Source of the DNA: Isoetes taiwanensis
Taxonomy: Eukaryota; Streptophyta; Lycopodiopsida; Isoetales; Isoetaceae
NCBI GenBank assembly: GCA_021234155.1
Contig: JAJEKV010000056.1
Coordinates: 4,139,330 to 4,203,329 of the forward strand
Reading direction: 5' to 3'
DNA length: 64,000 nt
The position numbers were made by a program, and so were the translations under genes. Shown here one piece after another: positions 8,711 to 19,110 of this stretch; position 1 is the first letter of the stretch; every line of letters starts with the position of its first letter. The notes beneath the pieces were generated by a model. That model did no database searches. It saw only the letters and a list, made by a program, of their open reading frames with translations, and was not told the DNA's origin.

Positions 8711-10081
8711 ATGGCGCAGTTGGTTGAAGAGTGGTATAAGCAGATCCCCATCATCACGCGTTCTTACCTTACGTTATCTGTTTTGACCACTGCAGGCTGT
8801 GCGTTGGAGGTATGTCATTATTTAGTATTTCAATTGTGCTGTGAAAGGATTTGGCCTGCCCATCAAAATCATTTAGGGCGTAGGGTTTTAGTCCATGTAT
8901 GACCTTAAGTGGTGCAGCTCCAAATAGTAAACTACAATTCAAATTGTTGTTTATATATGAGGGGTCATACATTCTACAGAAATCAGCATGTATATGCAAC
9001 CAGCCATCTAGTTGCCCTGTCGAGTTTGCACTGTTAAAGATAATTTGGATTTAAGTAGGTCATGTTTTCATCGTTCCTTACTTTGAGTTCTGCAGGTTAT
9101 ATCACCTTTCCATGTATATCTAAACCCAACCCGAGTTGTAAAGCATTACGAAGTTTGGCGGCTTGTCACAAACTTTTTCTATTTTGGGAGATTAGGTGAT
9201 GATTATTTTCTATCCTTCATTGTTCCCATTTCCACGTCTCTAACATCTCTCTATATGCAGACCTTGATTTTCTGTTTCACATGTTTTTTCTTGCACGATA
9301 TTGCAAGTTACTTGAGGAAACATCATTTAGGGGACGCACTGCAGATTTCTTTACATGCTCCTGTTTGGTGGAAGTTTGTTGACAGCAATTGTTGTTGTGC
9401 TTGAGGCCTATTTCTCATTTGCCACTCCTTTTTGCCGCATATATTATTTTAAGTAACTCACTCACCTTTATGATGGTATGCATTTTCATTTTCTTTGACC
9501 TAGTAGTGTTTTCCTTGTCCTATTAATTATGGAGCAATATCTTTTGTACCGCAGGTGTATGTTTTGGAGTAGGTAATCCTTATGTTCACATGAGTTTTCT
9601 TGGATTATTCAGCTTCACGCACCATATCTTCCATGGGTAATTCTTATAATGCAATATCATCATCACGTTTCAGAAGTAATGTGTTGGCTTCATGACATTG
9701 TTTGATTTTGGAAATCAGTGTATGATGGGTGCTTAATCTGTTTTATTGATGTTTGAAACGGTTTAAGATTTCTATGACTGAGTTATTTTATTCGACCATT
9801 CTGTTTCAGGTCTTGCTGGGCTTTTCAGTCATGGTTGGAAGCAGCCCTTTGGTAGATCTCTTGGTGAGTCTTCTAACAGTGGATTTATCTGTGGGGCCAT
9901 GGCAGCCATCTGATTATGAAGTTCAATTAATTTATGTAGGGGATGGCAGCTGGTCATGTGTATTTTTCCTCGAGGATATTTACAGTAGCATATCAGGTCG
10001 TAGGGTTCTGAAGACACCTAACTTCATAAAAGCACTATTTCCAGAAGATATAGTGGTGGTTCAGAGCCTGGTAATCGTTAG
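8711..10081 (+). pseudogene. DER2: Derlin (DER2-type) ER membrane protein gene, six exons, several frameshifts
   Basis: Derlins are polytopic ER membrane proteins of ER-associated degradation (rhomboid-like, partners of CDC48/p97). Exons with GT/AG borders: 8711-8809 (MAQLVEEWYKQIPIITRSYL), 9096-9195 (HVYLNPTRVV, WRLVTNFFYFG), 9261-9475 ([18 protein letters not shown], then [20 protein letters not shown]), 9555-9636 (HMSFLGLFSFT region), 9810-9863 (VLLGFSVMVGSSPLVDLL) and 9940-10081 (LKTPNFIKALFPEDIVVV, stop 10079-10081). The assembled length, about 230 residues, fits Derlin-2. Lesions: one T short in 'DFFYML' of exon 3; another slip before SHLPLLFAA; indels in exon 4 around VYVW and FTAPYLPW; one base short in 'HVYYFLED' and in 'VVVPEPGNR' of exon 6. 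Introns and phases are kept, so it is not a processed copy. It is either a recent pseudogene or a live gene with sequencing indels. The usual PWVDLLG has Leu for Trp. Confidence 0.88.
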
Positions 10082-11412
10082 GAGCTGGAAACAATGTTGC
10101 AGGTCAGTAGGCCTCTTAGTCACACTCAGGACCTTTGTACAATTTTCCAAATGTAAAAAGATGGAACTTCATTGACAATCAGAAATTATCTCATTGAGAA
10201 TCAGAAATTATTTTACATTTTGTGGTATGTTACTTGTAATAATTTTCATTAACTTCGTGACAACAGCATGCAATCCTGGATCTTAATGGAGTTCATGGCC
10301 TTAAATTTAGAATTTTTGGAGCAGGTTAAACTGTAAAGACAAGGTGGTGTTTTATCATGTCCTTGCATAGACAATGGTTTTTAAGCAGGTTTTCTACATG
10401 TGCAACTTATTCTAGGAAGATTCTATTCTTTGATGCCTTTATTAAAATACCCGACATGTCAGTGCATGGCATGCGGTATTGTTCTTCCCAAACTTTTTGA
10501 CACGTGTTGGGCTATATAACAAACTTGTCTTTGAAGCAAAGCTATTTGATTGCCCCCCTCCTCACTCTTCAGGTGGATGCATGTCCGGTATAGCCTCTTG
10601 ACCCGGCAATCTCAAAGCTTTCTTAGTGCATATTGCAAGCAATTGATAACGGGCAGATAAAGGTGTCAGGGTTTAGCATTGTTGGCGTTGTTGTCCAGAG
10701 ATAGCCTAGTGTGTCTATCTGGACACCACGAAGATATTTGGCTGTGAGTTGTGATGCGGATACATTGATGTGTTTGCATTATCATAGCTTGGAGCAGAAG
10801 GTCAGTGCTTGCAAGTATTTGGGTTTAGGGATCTTAGGTATATTTGTGCTTGCATTATCATAGCTTGGAGCAGAAGGAAGGTCAGTGCTTGCTCCAACTG
10901 CTTGCTCCATTTTGGGTTTGATATTAGCTTATGCCTGTCTTCATAACTCTTGTCTTTTCTTTTGCAACATAAATTTTTGGTAGCCACAGAACAGTAAGAT
11001 TTGGATTTGATGCACAAGTTTGGGTATGGGTGCTGCTCCATTAGTTCTGAAAATTTGTGATAATAACAGGCAACAGTCATTGTCTAAGCTTTGAGGTACT
11101 CACTCATTTCATAAAATGCATACAGACAGATTGCAAATAAAGTTGCTGCAGCTGGGTTTTTCGTTGTTGTGCCTTACTTCTGAGCTGGTGAGCTGTATAA
11201 TCCTGCGACCAATTCATAGATAAGATAAAGGCATTTCTATGCATGTAAGTTATAGCTTGATTGTAATAGGCATCCTAGAATATGGAATATTAGTAATAGA
11301 GCACCGAGGAATATGGAAGTGCAGGAAGCAGCCTTGAGGAATGCAAGGGCATTAAAAACATTAAAAGCTTTAGTGTAATCTTTGCCTAGGTTCAAAGCTT
11401 TTGAAAAAGATG
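10082..11412. other. Intergenic between Derlin and CHUP1-like genes
   Basis: AT-rich, no coding signal apart from the direct repeat at 10,771-10,892. It may contain the Derlin 3' UTR and upstream introns or exons of the CHUP1-like gene, none of which I can identify. Confidence 0.4.
10771..10892 (+). repeat. Direct repeat around cattatcatagcttggagc
   Basis: 10771-10812 and 10847-10892 share gcattatcatagcttggagc followed by agaagg and gtcagtgcttgc; the second copy has an extra aagg. This looks like a local tandem duplication with a 76-bp period. Confidence 0.7.
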
Positions 11413-12960
11413 CCACAAAGTGACTTATAGAAAGAAGTTGCAGAGGCCAAACATAAGATTAACGAAATTGCAACGACAGATTTATAATCAAACGGGTAAA
11501 GCATTGCAGGAAAGGATAAAAGTAGGTGTGACCAAGCCATTGACATTAAAAAAAGAAACTTCAGGCTGCAAAATCTTGGAGGTTGATGTGGTTGGATTAT
11601 GATGGAGGAATAAAGATCTTGAACATCAGAAGAGGGAGCTGAATATCAAACTTGCTGCAGCGAATGCACAGATCAATGTGCTTTCTAGCAAAACTGAGGT
11701 ATTTTTTAATAAGCAATTTTCCTCTAGGGTAAGTTTGTAAAACCAGGATTATGGACTTTTAAGTCTACGTGTTGGTAGTAAATTTCTTTTTTTGCACCAT
11801 AAAAATGATGGAAGAAAACACGCGATTGAAATTGTTTTTTGAAGGAGTTCAGTCTTTCGCTGGGAGTATTCTAAAGACCTACCTTATCTAAACTTTTTAG
11901 GCATTTCTTAAGTTCTATATTCTTTTAAGAGCTGTCATTTTTTAGATAAGGAATATATTTGCTCTTTCTATGTAATATCCTGCGATCTTTCAAATTTTTT
12001 GCTGTCAACATTTGATAGTACAACAGTTTGTATTTTTGGCAGTAACATTTTGGCAAGCATAAAGCAGTAAGACTCTATCTGGTTGCACGGGCATCTGGAG
12101 AGAATGCAAATCGTTTTCTCTAATGCAGACCTTCCAAGCCTGATCTGTAAATTTATTCTAATGACCCACACCCTGTGTCAGGAAGGACGTTAGAAGTCAA
12201 GTTTGGAGTATGGTTGTGTTTTTCAACAAATTTTCAGCATTGTAATATCTGCTGGAGGTTCTAGAAGATTTGTCTCTTTCTTTGTCCGTAGGCATCCCGA
12301 CCAGAATTGCTCATTGAGCTGTTCTCAGCTTGCAGAGAATAAGAACAACGAATGAGCCCAAAAGGAATTCAATGACTCGAAAGTGCAATGCTGTATCATC
12401 AAGCTCAGTGGCACAACTACAGCTATCCACCACTTTAATGTTAACCATCTACATGCCAATAGCCAGACTTCTCTTCCATGCTGTTTAAATGCAGAATGTG
12501 CTTATACCTTATATCTTTTAGAACCTTTGTAACTGATAATATTGCATGTACCATTGGTAGAGTGATCTAATTACTAAGGTTGAAGCAGAAGTTGCATCCT
12601 TGAAACGGGCAAATGAGGATCTACATCAGCAGGTAGAAACTATGATAAGCCCATAGGTTAGCGAGGAGGAAAGGATTGTCTACTCACGGTGGATATATGC
12701 ATGTTGATCGCGCTTAATAATTACATGTTGACGCTATGTAATTACGTAGTTTGCCAGTCTTTGGTCAAAGCTAAAAGCTCCATCTCTTGAACTCAACAAA
12801 AGTGCCAGTCAAAGGTCTTAAGAGAAAGCTAAACATTTAAATAGGGGAATATGGATGCTCGAGAAAAAGAACAAGACAATTTTGTTTATGGCAAGACATC
12901 CTCACAACCATCTATTGTCCGATGGCTTGAGACAGAAGAAGAATAGGGCTATTAGGCGTG
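11413..12960 (+). pseudogene. CHUP1: CHUP1-like chloroplast-positioning protein gene, decayed coiled-coil exons
   Basis: CHUP1 is a plant protein of the chloroplast outer envelope that organises actin for chloroplast movement; its middle region is a long coiled coil. The exon ending at 11698 reads INELQRQIYNQTGKALQE, then LEVDVVGL, then KRELNIKLAAANAQINVL; the family has ELQRQI, LEVQVMELKR and KRELSIKLDSAEARI in that order. After an intron, the exon starting at 12561 (acceptor ttggtag) reads SDLITKVEAEVASLKRANED, then, across a stop, SEEERIVYSRWIYAC; the family has SEVEELVYLRWVNACL there. Further on, 12,780-12,840 has a decayed 'LSPKSQ.KAK' block. Stops, frameshifts and the absence of N- and C-terminal exons indicate a relic, cut off downstream by a Ty3/gypsy fragment. 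It has the same orientation as the Derlin gene. Confidence 0.7.
12295..12425 (+). repeat. Dispersed repeat, copy 1 (inside CHUP1-like intron)
   Basis: About 120 bp matching 15,320-15,435: both contain attgctcattgag, agcttgc, aatgactcgaaagtgcaa and gtatcatcaagctc. The copies are about 3.0 kb apart in the same orientation and bracket the Ty3/gypsy remnant, so the repeat may belong to that element (for example LTR or untranslated sequence). Confidence 0.65.
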
Positions 12961-12964
12961 TCAT

Positions 12965-13620
12965 GTAAGACTAGCTTCCTTACTGATGCTTCAGGGACAC
13001 ATAGCTTGTTCTTGTGATATAAAAGATTGCCCGTTTAAAATGTTTGAAGATCTCTCTTTTCTTATCCGGCCCTTACGCCTTGGTAAAAGACTAGGCCATA
13101 TGTGCTTGAACTCCATGCTAAAGGATATGGTTTCTTCTATCTTCTTGCCGAATTCGCTTATCAATGTGGAGTTGACATTGCAAAATGACATCTCAAGGCT
13201 CGTCAAATGGACTCGCATGCGCCCCATTGATTTTTGTAGATCACGATGTTGTCAAAGAAAAATTGATGACAAATTCATCTAAGAAATCTCCGGAGATACA
13301 TTCACAAAGGGCACAAAAAAAGGGCATAAAAGTCGCTAGAGCATTCGATAGACCAAGGGGAAATATGTGAACTCATAGTGCCCATAACGTGTTCTGAAGC
13401 AGTCTTATGAATATCTTTCTTCGTGGTCCTTATTTTGATGATATCCCGATCTTAAAGCCCATTTTTGGGGGAATCTTGCTCTTTTGAGTCGATCCATTAC
13501 TTCTCGCTTGTTAAGTCGCCGATGGTTGATATACATCTTTCAACTTCCATCCCCGGGTCGAATGAATCCCTAAGTTGAACAACTCCCTACAACTACTTTT
13601 TGAGCCACGCTAGCTGGGGA
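12965..13620 (-). pseudogene. Ty3/gypsy reverse transcriptase fragment
   Basis: On the minus strand, from 13,620 downward, successive pieces follow the Ty3/gypsy RT. First LKK with a decayed 'GFIRPS' region, then DGS and YINHRRLNK (family: DGSWRMCIDYRALN), then GYHQ near 13,435 (SGYHQI). These are followed by FRTRYGHYEFTYFP in one frame and FPLGLSNALATFM (MPFGLSNAPATFM), then LDEFVINF with a decayed 'DDIL' catalytic block, and HL..LE with SEFGKKIEE (KCEFG...). The catalytic Asp pair is not intact and there are several indels, so it is non-functional. It sits at the 3' edge of the CHUP1-like relic, and gag, integrase and LTRs are not recognisable. Confidence 0.7.
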
Positions 13621-13981
13621 GTGCTCGTTCTATAAAGAGCTTTGCTGGTCGGCTCTGGATCTAGTGCAAGAGTGGTTTCACACTCTAGGCCTTTATAGAG
13701 CAAAAATCTCTTGAATTTCATCCAGATATATCGTGGGACTTCTTGATTAGCTTAACACCCACGCAGGCAACCGTTCCTAAGTGGCATCTTCCTTACTCAT
13801 GTTCCCGCGATCATAAAGAGGCTCTAAATTTGGGGTAGAAGCAAGGATGATGCACATATTTTCTTGGATATACCTACTTGGTCGGGCTATCTAGTGAAAA
13901 CAAACCCACACTATCAAGTACTTAAAATGAACTTAATCCACTTGAAGCTCTAATTCTAAGGAATCGCAGTAATGCAAAGAG
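13621..13981 (-). other. Upstream continuation of the Ty3/gypsy remnant
   Basis: Between the RT block and the nested insertion. A minus-strand piece near 13,720 (YLDEIQEIFAL) resembles the gypsy region before the RT ('LL.EFQDVF'), but the rest is too decayed to read. Confidence 0.4.
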
Positions 13982-15160
13982 AAGATACAAACAACAAGTA
14001 ATGCAAATGGTCAAGGTTATGGGGAGGAGCTCTATTTAGGATATATCTTTTTCTTGGTCTCTTCGCATGCCTACCGGAGAAGGTCATACAGAGCCAGAAA
14101 ACAAGCAAGGTGGCTATAGTATTCACCGCCAAAGGAAGAAGGAGAGCAACCGCTAGTACATAAACCTTTGCTAGAACATTTTTCTAAGGGATCTTTAAAG
14201 GTCGGGCAAAGAGGCGTGCGGAAAGAAGTGATGCTCTTCTATAGTACTATGGTAAGGAAGAAGAAGACGCCGCTTTCATTATTAGTACTAGGGTATTGTA
14301 AACCTTCTTTTGAGCGGCTAAGCCGAGTTGGCGGGAATAAGATCTATTGAGTAGAGCAACCCCGAATCCACCGCAATTATTTAAATGATTTTTGTGGTAG
14401 TTTGCTTAGGGCTCAAGGCCCCTTTCCCGCAAGGGGTGGCTTTGTACCGGGTAGTCATGATGTATGGGGGCTTTGAGAGCCATGGGCTTCTAGTGGGCTG
14501 GAGACCCTAGAAATGCTTCATTCTTGGTTTTGCGTGAAGACAAGGCCCGGCAGAAGCTAGATGCATGGGCTTAGCATGATTCAGATTCGGGCGGTGGTGC
14601 CCCTTTGGAAGAAGCTTGGTGAGAAGAAGGTTGAGTGCCGGCCTACAGGGGCACTCCCTATAGTATTGCTAAAGATCCGGCTTGGCCATCACTACATTCG
14701 GGAGGAGGCCGTCTGAGGATCCTTAATTCTTGCTGGTGGCGGTCGGTGCACTTGGGTCTCTGGTTCTTTATGGCTCTCTAACTCAAGTCCGTTTCTTTTG
14801 TTTATCTTAGGGCAAATCTTTTTGAAGTTGTGATGCAAGTGGGGCCATGGAAAGACAAGAGTTGTGCTCCCATAGTATCCGGGTTCGAGAAGAGGTAGCT
14901 CTTGTCCAAGGTGGGCCCTTGTTGCATCACTAGAGTCTAGGAACTTAGTCTCTTTCTCTGTGGTATCCTATGGAGAAGAAGTTGAGAGGGTTCTAAGAGT
15001 ACTAGGCTCGGGAGAATGGACTGCTATTCATGGATTAGAGAAGTGGTAGCAGTTCCATACTCAAACTCGTATGTATATAAATGTTTTATCATTCGAATAT
15101 AATCTGAGACTCTTTGCCTTCAAAAAAAAAAAAAAAAAAAAAAAAAAGATACAAACAACA
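13982..15160 (+). mobile_element. Non-LTR retro-insertion with poly(A) tail and target-site duplication
   Basis: The sequence aagatacaaacaaca occurs at 13982-13996 and again at 15146-15160, immediately after a run of 26 A (15122-15147). This is a 13-15-bp target-site duplication around a ~1.15-kb insertion ending in poly(A), the signature of LINE-type target-primed reverse transcription. The inserted body (13997-15121) has no long reading frame and no RT motif; it could be a 5'-truncated LINE 3' end or a reverse-transcribed cellular or non-coding RNA. The long unbroken poly(A) and intact duplication suggest it is one of the younger events here. Confidence 0.8.
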
Positions 15161-15319
15161 TAGAACTTACAAATATATGACAAGTAGACCAAGTAGTGTT
15201 TTAGTCATTTAGCTTTGTAGTATCTCACGGTTGAGCAACATCCTCACAATCGACATCAAGTAAATCGGTTGGATCTTGTGAAAGGGTAACCCACATTTGG
15301 AAGGCGTGAAGGGACCTCG

Positions 15320-15435
15320 GCGTAATTGCTCATTGAGTCGTTCTTAGCTTGCGTGGAATAAGGACAAGGATTAATGAGCCTAAGAGGAATCGAATGACTC
15401 GAAAGTGCAACACCTGTATCATCAAGCTCCTTTTG
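15320..15435 (+). repeat. Dispersed repeat, copy 2
   Basis: Partner of 12,295-12,425 (see there). The flanks 15,161-15,319 and 15,436-15,640 show no other recognisable content. Confidence 0.65.
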
Positions 15436-15641
15436 GCACAATCTATAGCTAAGGTGGGGGTACACGAATGCTGAACTTAAGGTAAAATCTACTCTCAAAT
15501 TCACATGTTAATTTAAAACAAAGGAAATTTTGCATAAACATGTGCTCTAAGACATGACAAAACAAACTTAAACTGCTACATTCACTAAAATTCACCGCCC
15601 TTCAAATGAACAAGCTAAAGTGGGAGGTCCTAGACACCCTA

Positions 15642-15815
15642 ATGGTGATACGTCATCCAAATGGTGCACAAAATTCATGTGATGCAAAGGGATCCCGAAT
15701 GGTGAGCATCCACGCAGCCTATGGTGAGCCATGAAACATGAAATGGTGATGCTAGAATCAGAATATGGTGATGTGAATTGGCAACAATGGTGATATTTTG
15801 TACCTATATGGTGAT
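15642..15815 (+). repeat. Phased array of ATGGTGA heptamers (~22-bp period)
   Basis: ATGGTGA starts at 15642, 15699, 15721, 15742, 15765, 15787 and 15808, with ATGGTGC at 15661 and a weaker atgtgatg near 15678. Successive spacings are 19, about 19, about 19, 22, 21, 23, 22 and 21 bp, that is about two helical turns, while the 12-16-bp spacers are unrelated to each other. This is not an ordinary tandem repeat, in which spacers would be conserved; it looks like an array of protein-binding sites (iteron-like). Confidence 0.75.
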
Positions 15816-16230
15816 AGTAATTTCATGACTTGGTTTGTACATTGCCCTGAAAGATAACAATAAGAACACAAAAATTAAGCAAGATTAGTTGCCTATACAT
15901 TCTTATGAACTTATATGTTACCAGTTATAGGGAATTGAACCCCTATTGACCAATAAATTGGCCAATTACCATTACTGCACCCGCAAAACAAACAAGAAAT
16001 CCATGTTAGAATGTTCACACAACAACAAAGTCATTATGGACTCATGGAAATTAACAAAAATACCTGTTGAAGGGATCTTATCTATTGATGCATGTCTAAA
16101 ACATGATCAAACGATAAGATCCCTCAAATGTAACCACAAGCATATCTTAATAGTCCAAAGTCTTCAAAACGCTTAAGTTAGCACCAACAATTGTTCAATC
16201 AAGTTTGCTGAAGTCATCTAATTACATGAT
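15816..16230. other. No feature recognised
   Basis: AT-rich sequence; a short open frame at 15,946-16,176 has no recognisable family resemblance. Confidence 0.4.
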
Positions 16231-16266
16231 CAATACAGAATTAAAAAAGAAAATCTATAAATAGAA

Positions 16267-16920
16267 TCACTTGATATTGACCTTGATACACACCTCATTA
16301 AGAGGCAAAAAATGCATACCATGGCTGAAAATACAAGAAGTAAATGCTGGAATGATAATGCAGAAATTTTGCTGCCAAAGACCCAAAGTTTTGAGGTGCT
16401 CATCTGCTTCAAACCTGTACAATTCATCCAAATCTTTAAGCTTTCCTCTAGCCTGAGATTCTTCGTTTGAATCAGATGTGTCCTTTTCATTTAGTTTTCT
16501 TTTTTTTCTACAATGCTCATCATTTTTACATGTAGTCAAGGGTAAATCCACAAATAGATCTAGGACCTTGGTGATCCATGATTAGCATCTTCACCTTGAT
16601 GTTCACTATTTTTTTTTTCATGTTCATGAGCGTTTCATCCAAAGAATTCAGTTGTGATAATAATTGGCCATCTTCACATCTTATGCTTCCTGATTCAAAG
16701 ATTCTTTTGTTTTTCTCCTCAATCTTTTAGGCCTTAATGAGGTAAATTCATTGTTCTCTAAAGGCAGCCCCTTTCCAAAGCCTCCTCTGCTGCGACCTTT
16801 TTTTCCCTCTCTCATTTATTATTCTTTTCCTTCTCTTTTCTCTTCTTCCTTTGCTTCTTTCCTCTGAGCCCATGACTTCCTCTTTGCTTCTAATTGTTCT
16901 TGTCTAATCTTTAGCTGCCT
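16267..16920 (-). pseudogene. Decayed coiled-coil protein gene fragment, unrecognised
   Basis: Minus-strand pieces read like exons of a charged, helical protein. Upstream (16,900-16,740) is a Lys/Glu-rich run (QLEAKRKSWAQRKEAKEEE). Then come KIEEKNKRIFESGSIRCEDG and QLLSQLNSLDETLMNMKKK near 16,720-16,610, and KLKDLDELYRFEADEHLKTL with GLWQQNF near 16,450-16,370, followed by what looks like intron. I cannot name the family. Stops between the blocks may be introns or decay. Confidence 0.35.
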
Positions 16921-18229
16921 CTTCACAATGCCTTTGATACTCTAATCTAGCATGCACAATCAAATCAAATTTATATGCAATAATATATGGTTCATGTTAT
17001 CTAAACATAACCCAGACCAATGGTTGGATGGCTGGTGGTCTAGGATAAGTGTTGTCTTCCACGATAAATTGTCCCGCTTTTTGATCACGGCATCTTTTTA
17101 TTTTATATAACCTCCCTATGCACGCAAAGTTGAAGAGGAACAGAATAGAAGTAGAGGTCTTTTTGTCGAGAAGTTGGTACCTTTGAGATGATTGCCATGC
17201 TTAAGAATATGGAGCCTAATTAAGTGCATCCTAGAATCCAGAGAAAGATGGCGCAGGGATCGTGTCTTACAACTTACCGAAAAAGAAGAGACATGTACAT
17301 ACATGATATTATTCAAAAATGCAAAGCCTCATCCGGATCTTAGTGAGTGCGTCTTCATCCCAATCCCTATGGTATGACGTATATTTAGAGATGATACAAA
17401 CTATGATCCAACCATATGATGTTGATCTTCTTGTTCTATCCAGTTCAATGGCGGGAACCACAAACTCATCACTTATTGCCACATTCATAGGATCTACATC
17501 CTTGCCATGAAGAGTTGTTCTCTTCAAAATATGGCCCCTAACAATAACTGCCCTCCCAACAATGTTGTACAAAGGCAATTGAACCACGTGATTTACACAC
17601 AAAAAGTTAGAACAACATATGAAATACACAAAAAAGCAAAAGAAAAAAAAAGGGACAAAAATGACACCATATTGGAAAAAAGGACAAAATGGCACCATAT
17701 TGGAAGTTTTTGTGCCTTTTTGGGACCTTTTGGGAGGCAAGGCTTTACGACGCTATTTACACCTTCAACTTTTGGACATTAGCCACCATCCAAAGTGGCA
17801 TCGTGATACCTTGTCCAACAGCATGTGTTAGCTATTTAGCAAGGAATGGAAGCAAATGGTATTTGTGGACGCTATTTGAAATGGATTGGGCATAAAATGG
17901 CATGAGTATTTCTTTTGAATATCTTTTGAGGTGTCCATGTTACCTCATTTGTAACTCAAGCACGCCCGCTTCCGGATGCCGGCGCCTTCCCTCCCAGCCC
18001 GGTGCCTGGCGCCCAGCTTCCTCCATTAGTGCATTCCAGACTGTTTTTAGCACAAGGCGACCACCACCTTCAGCTCGTAAATTTTTACGCCTATTTGCCC
18101 GAGAAAAGACTCTACATCTCTCTAAGCCTAGATTTCAAAGGCGAATGGAGCGCCAAGGGATCTTGAAGTTGGACGGCGCCCTTCAAAACACATCTATGTG
18201 TCTATTATGTTTTGATCATAAACACTTCT
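16921..18229. other. No gene recognised
   Basis: The longest frame (17,309-17,740, minus, 143 codons) contains YNIVGRAVIVRGH, with a faint resemblance to the Cu/Zn superoxide dismutase GRAVVVH block but none of the metal ligands. I do not call it. 17,940-18,050 is locally GC-richer. Confidence 0.35.
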
Positions 18230-19110
18230 TGCTGCGAGGGCAAATGGCTCCCACTGCATCATTTTATGCGGCTTGTTTTGTTTGTTAGTTGTATGCATGC
18301 GTAATATATTGCTAGAATCAGGAAATGGCCATGGCCCGGCTTCACTTTTTGAACTTTATATCTTACATGGTTTAGGTTCTGGCCAAGGGATGTATAGATT
18401 CGAAGCGCATTGCAAATGGCCACGTGTGTTTTGCAGTTGGTTCATAGGACACAGTTCTATAGGTTGCATTCTTTACAGAGTTGCTCTATAGTTGAAGGGA
18501 TTAGTTCATTAGATGCTGTGTCGTCAATGGGTAGCATGCTCATTGCCATTTGCCTTCCCACAAGGCCATGACACATGTGAATGGACATGTTTGCCGTAGA
18601 TGATAATACATGTCCAGCGTTTTGTAAGACATCAGTTGGCCCTATTGGTGAAGTCAAAATGGCACCTCAAAGAGTGCATCGTGTTAGGTTACAAGCATGT
18701 CCACTCATTTCTTAACATGTGTGATGGTCTCTAGAGAAGGCAAATGGCGCCCGTTTGCATCACGTCATTTGCTATGTGTTTACTTATATGTCATATTGAT
18801 TATATTTCCGGTTCGTGTTTGGACATGAGTAGTGGTCTCCGGAATCTTCCACGATAAACCATTTATCGCCACCACTAGTTGTTCCGCCTTACGTACATCT
18901 TTTGTTTCAACCTCTTATGTATAAGTAGTGGCATCAAATCATGCAATAGAATGAAAATAATGGTAAGCAAAAACATATATGCAGCTCTCATGATGCAAAT
19001 GATAACTAGTTGTTTGAAAGCAGCATGTCATATTATTAGTTTTATGGAGACATGTATTAGCCCTATGGTGAAAGGGCAAATGGCGCCACCACCCATCATG
19101 AGAGCGATAT
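18230..19110 (+). repeat. Irregularly repeated gggcaaatggcgcc blocks
   Basis: Related blocks occur at 18,236 (gagggcaaatggctccc), 18,735 (gaaggcaaatggcgccc) and 19,070 (aaagggcaaatggcgcc), each followed by a purine-poor stretch and then catgtcca(c/t)tc. An inverted relative (catttgccttcccac) is at 18,549. They look like old, divergent repeat units with no coding content. Confidence 0.5.

Noticed and set aside
17309-17740. Cu/Zn superoxide dismutase fragment (YNIVGRAVIVRGH)
   Set aside because: Only about nine residues resemble the family; no His metal ligands or neighbouring SOD blocks are present.
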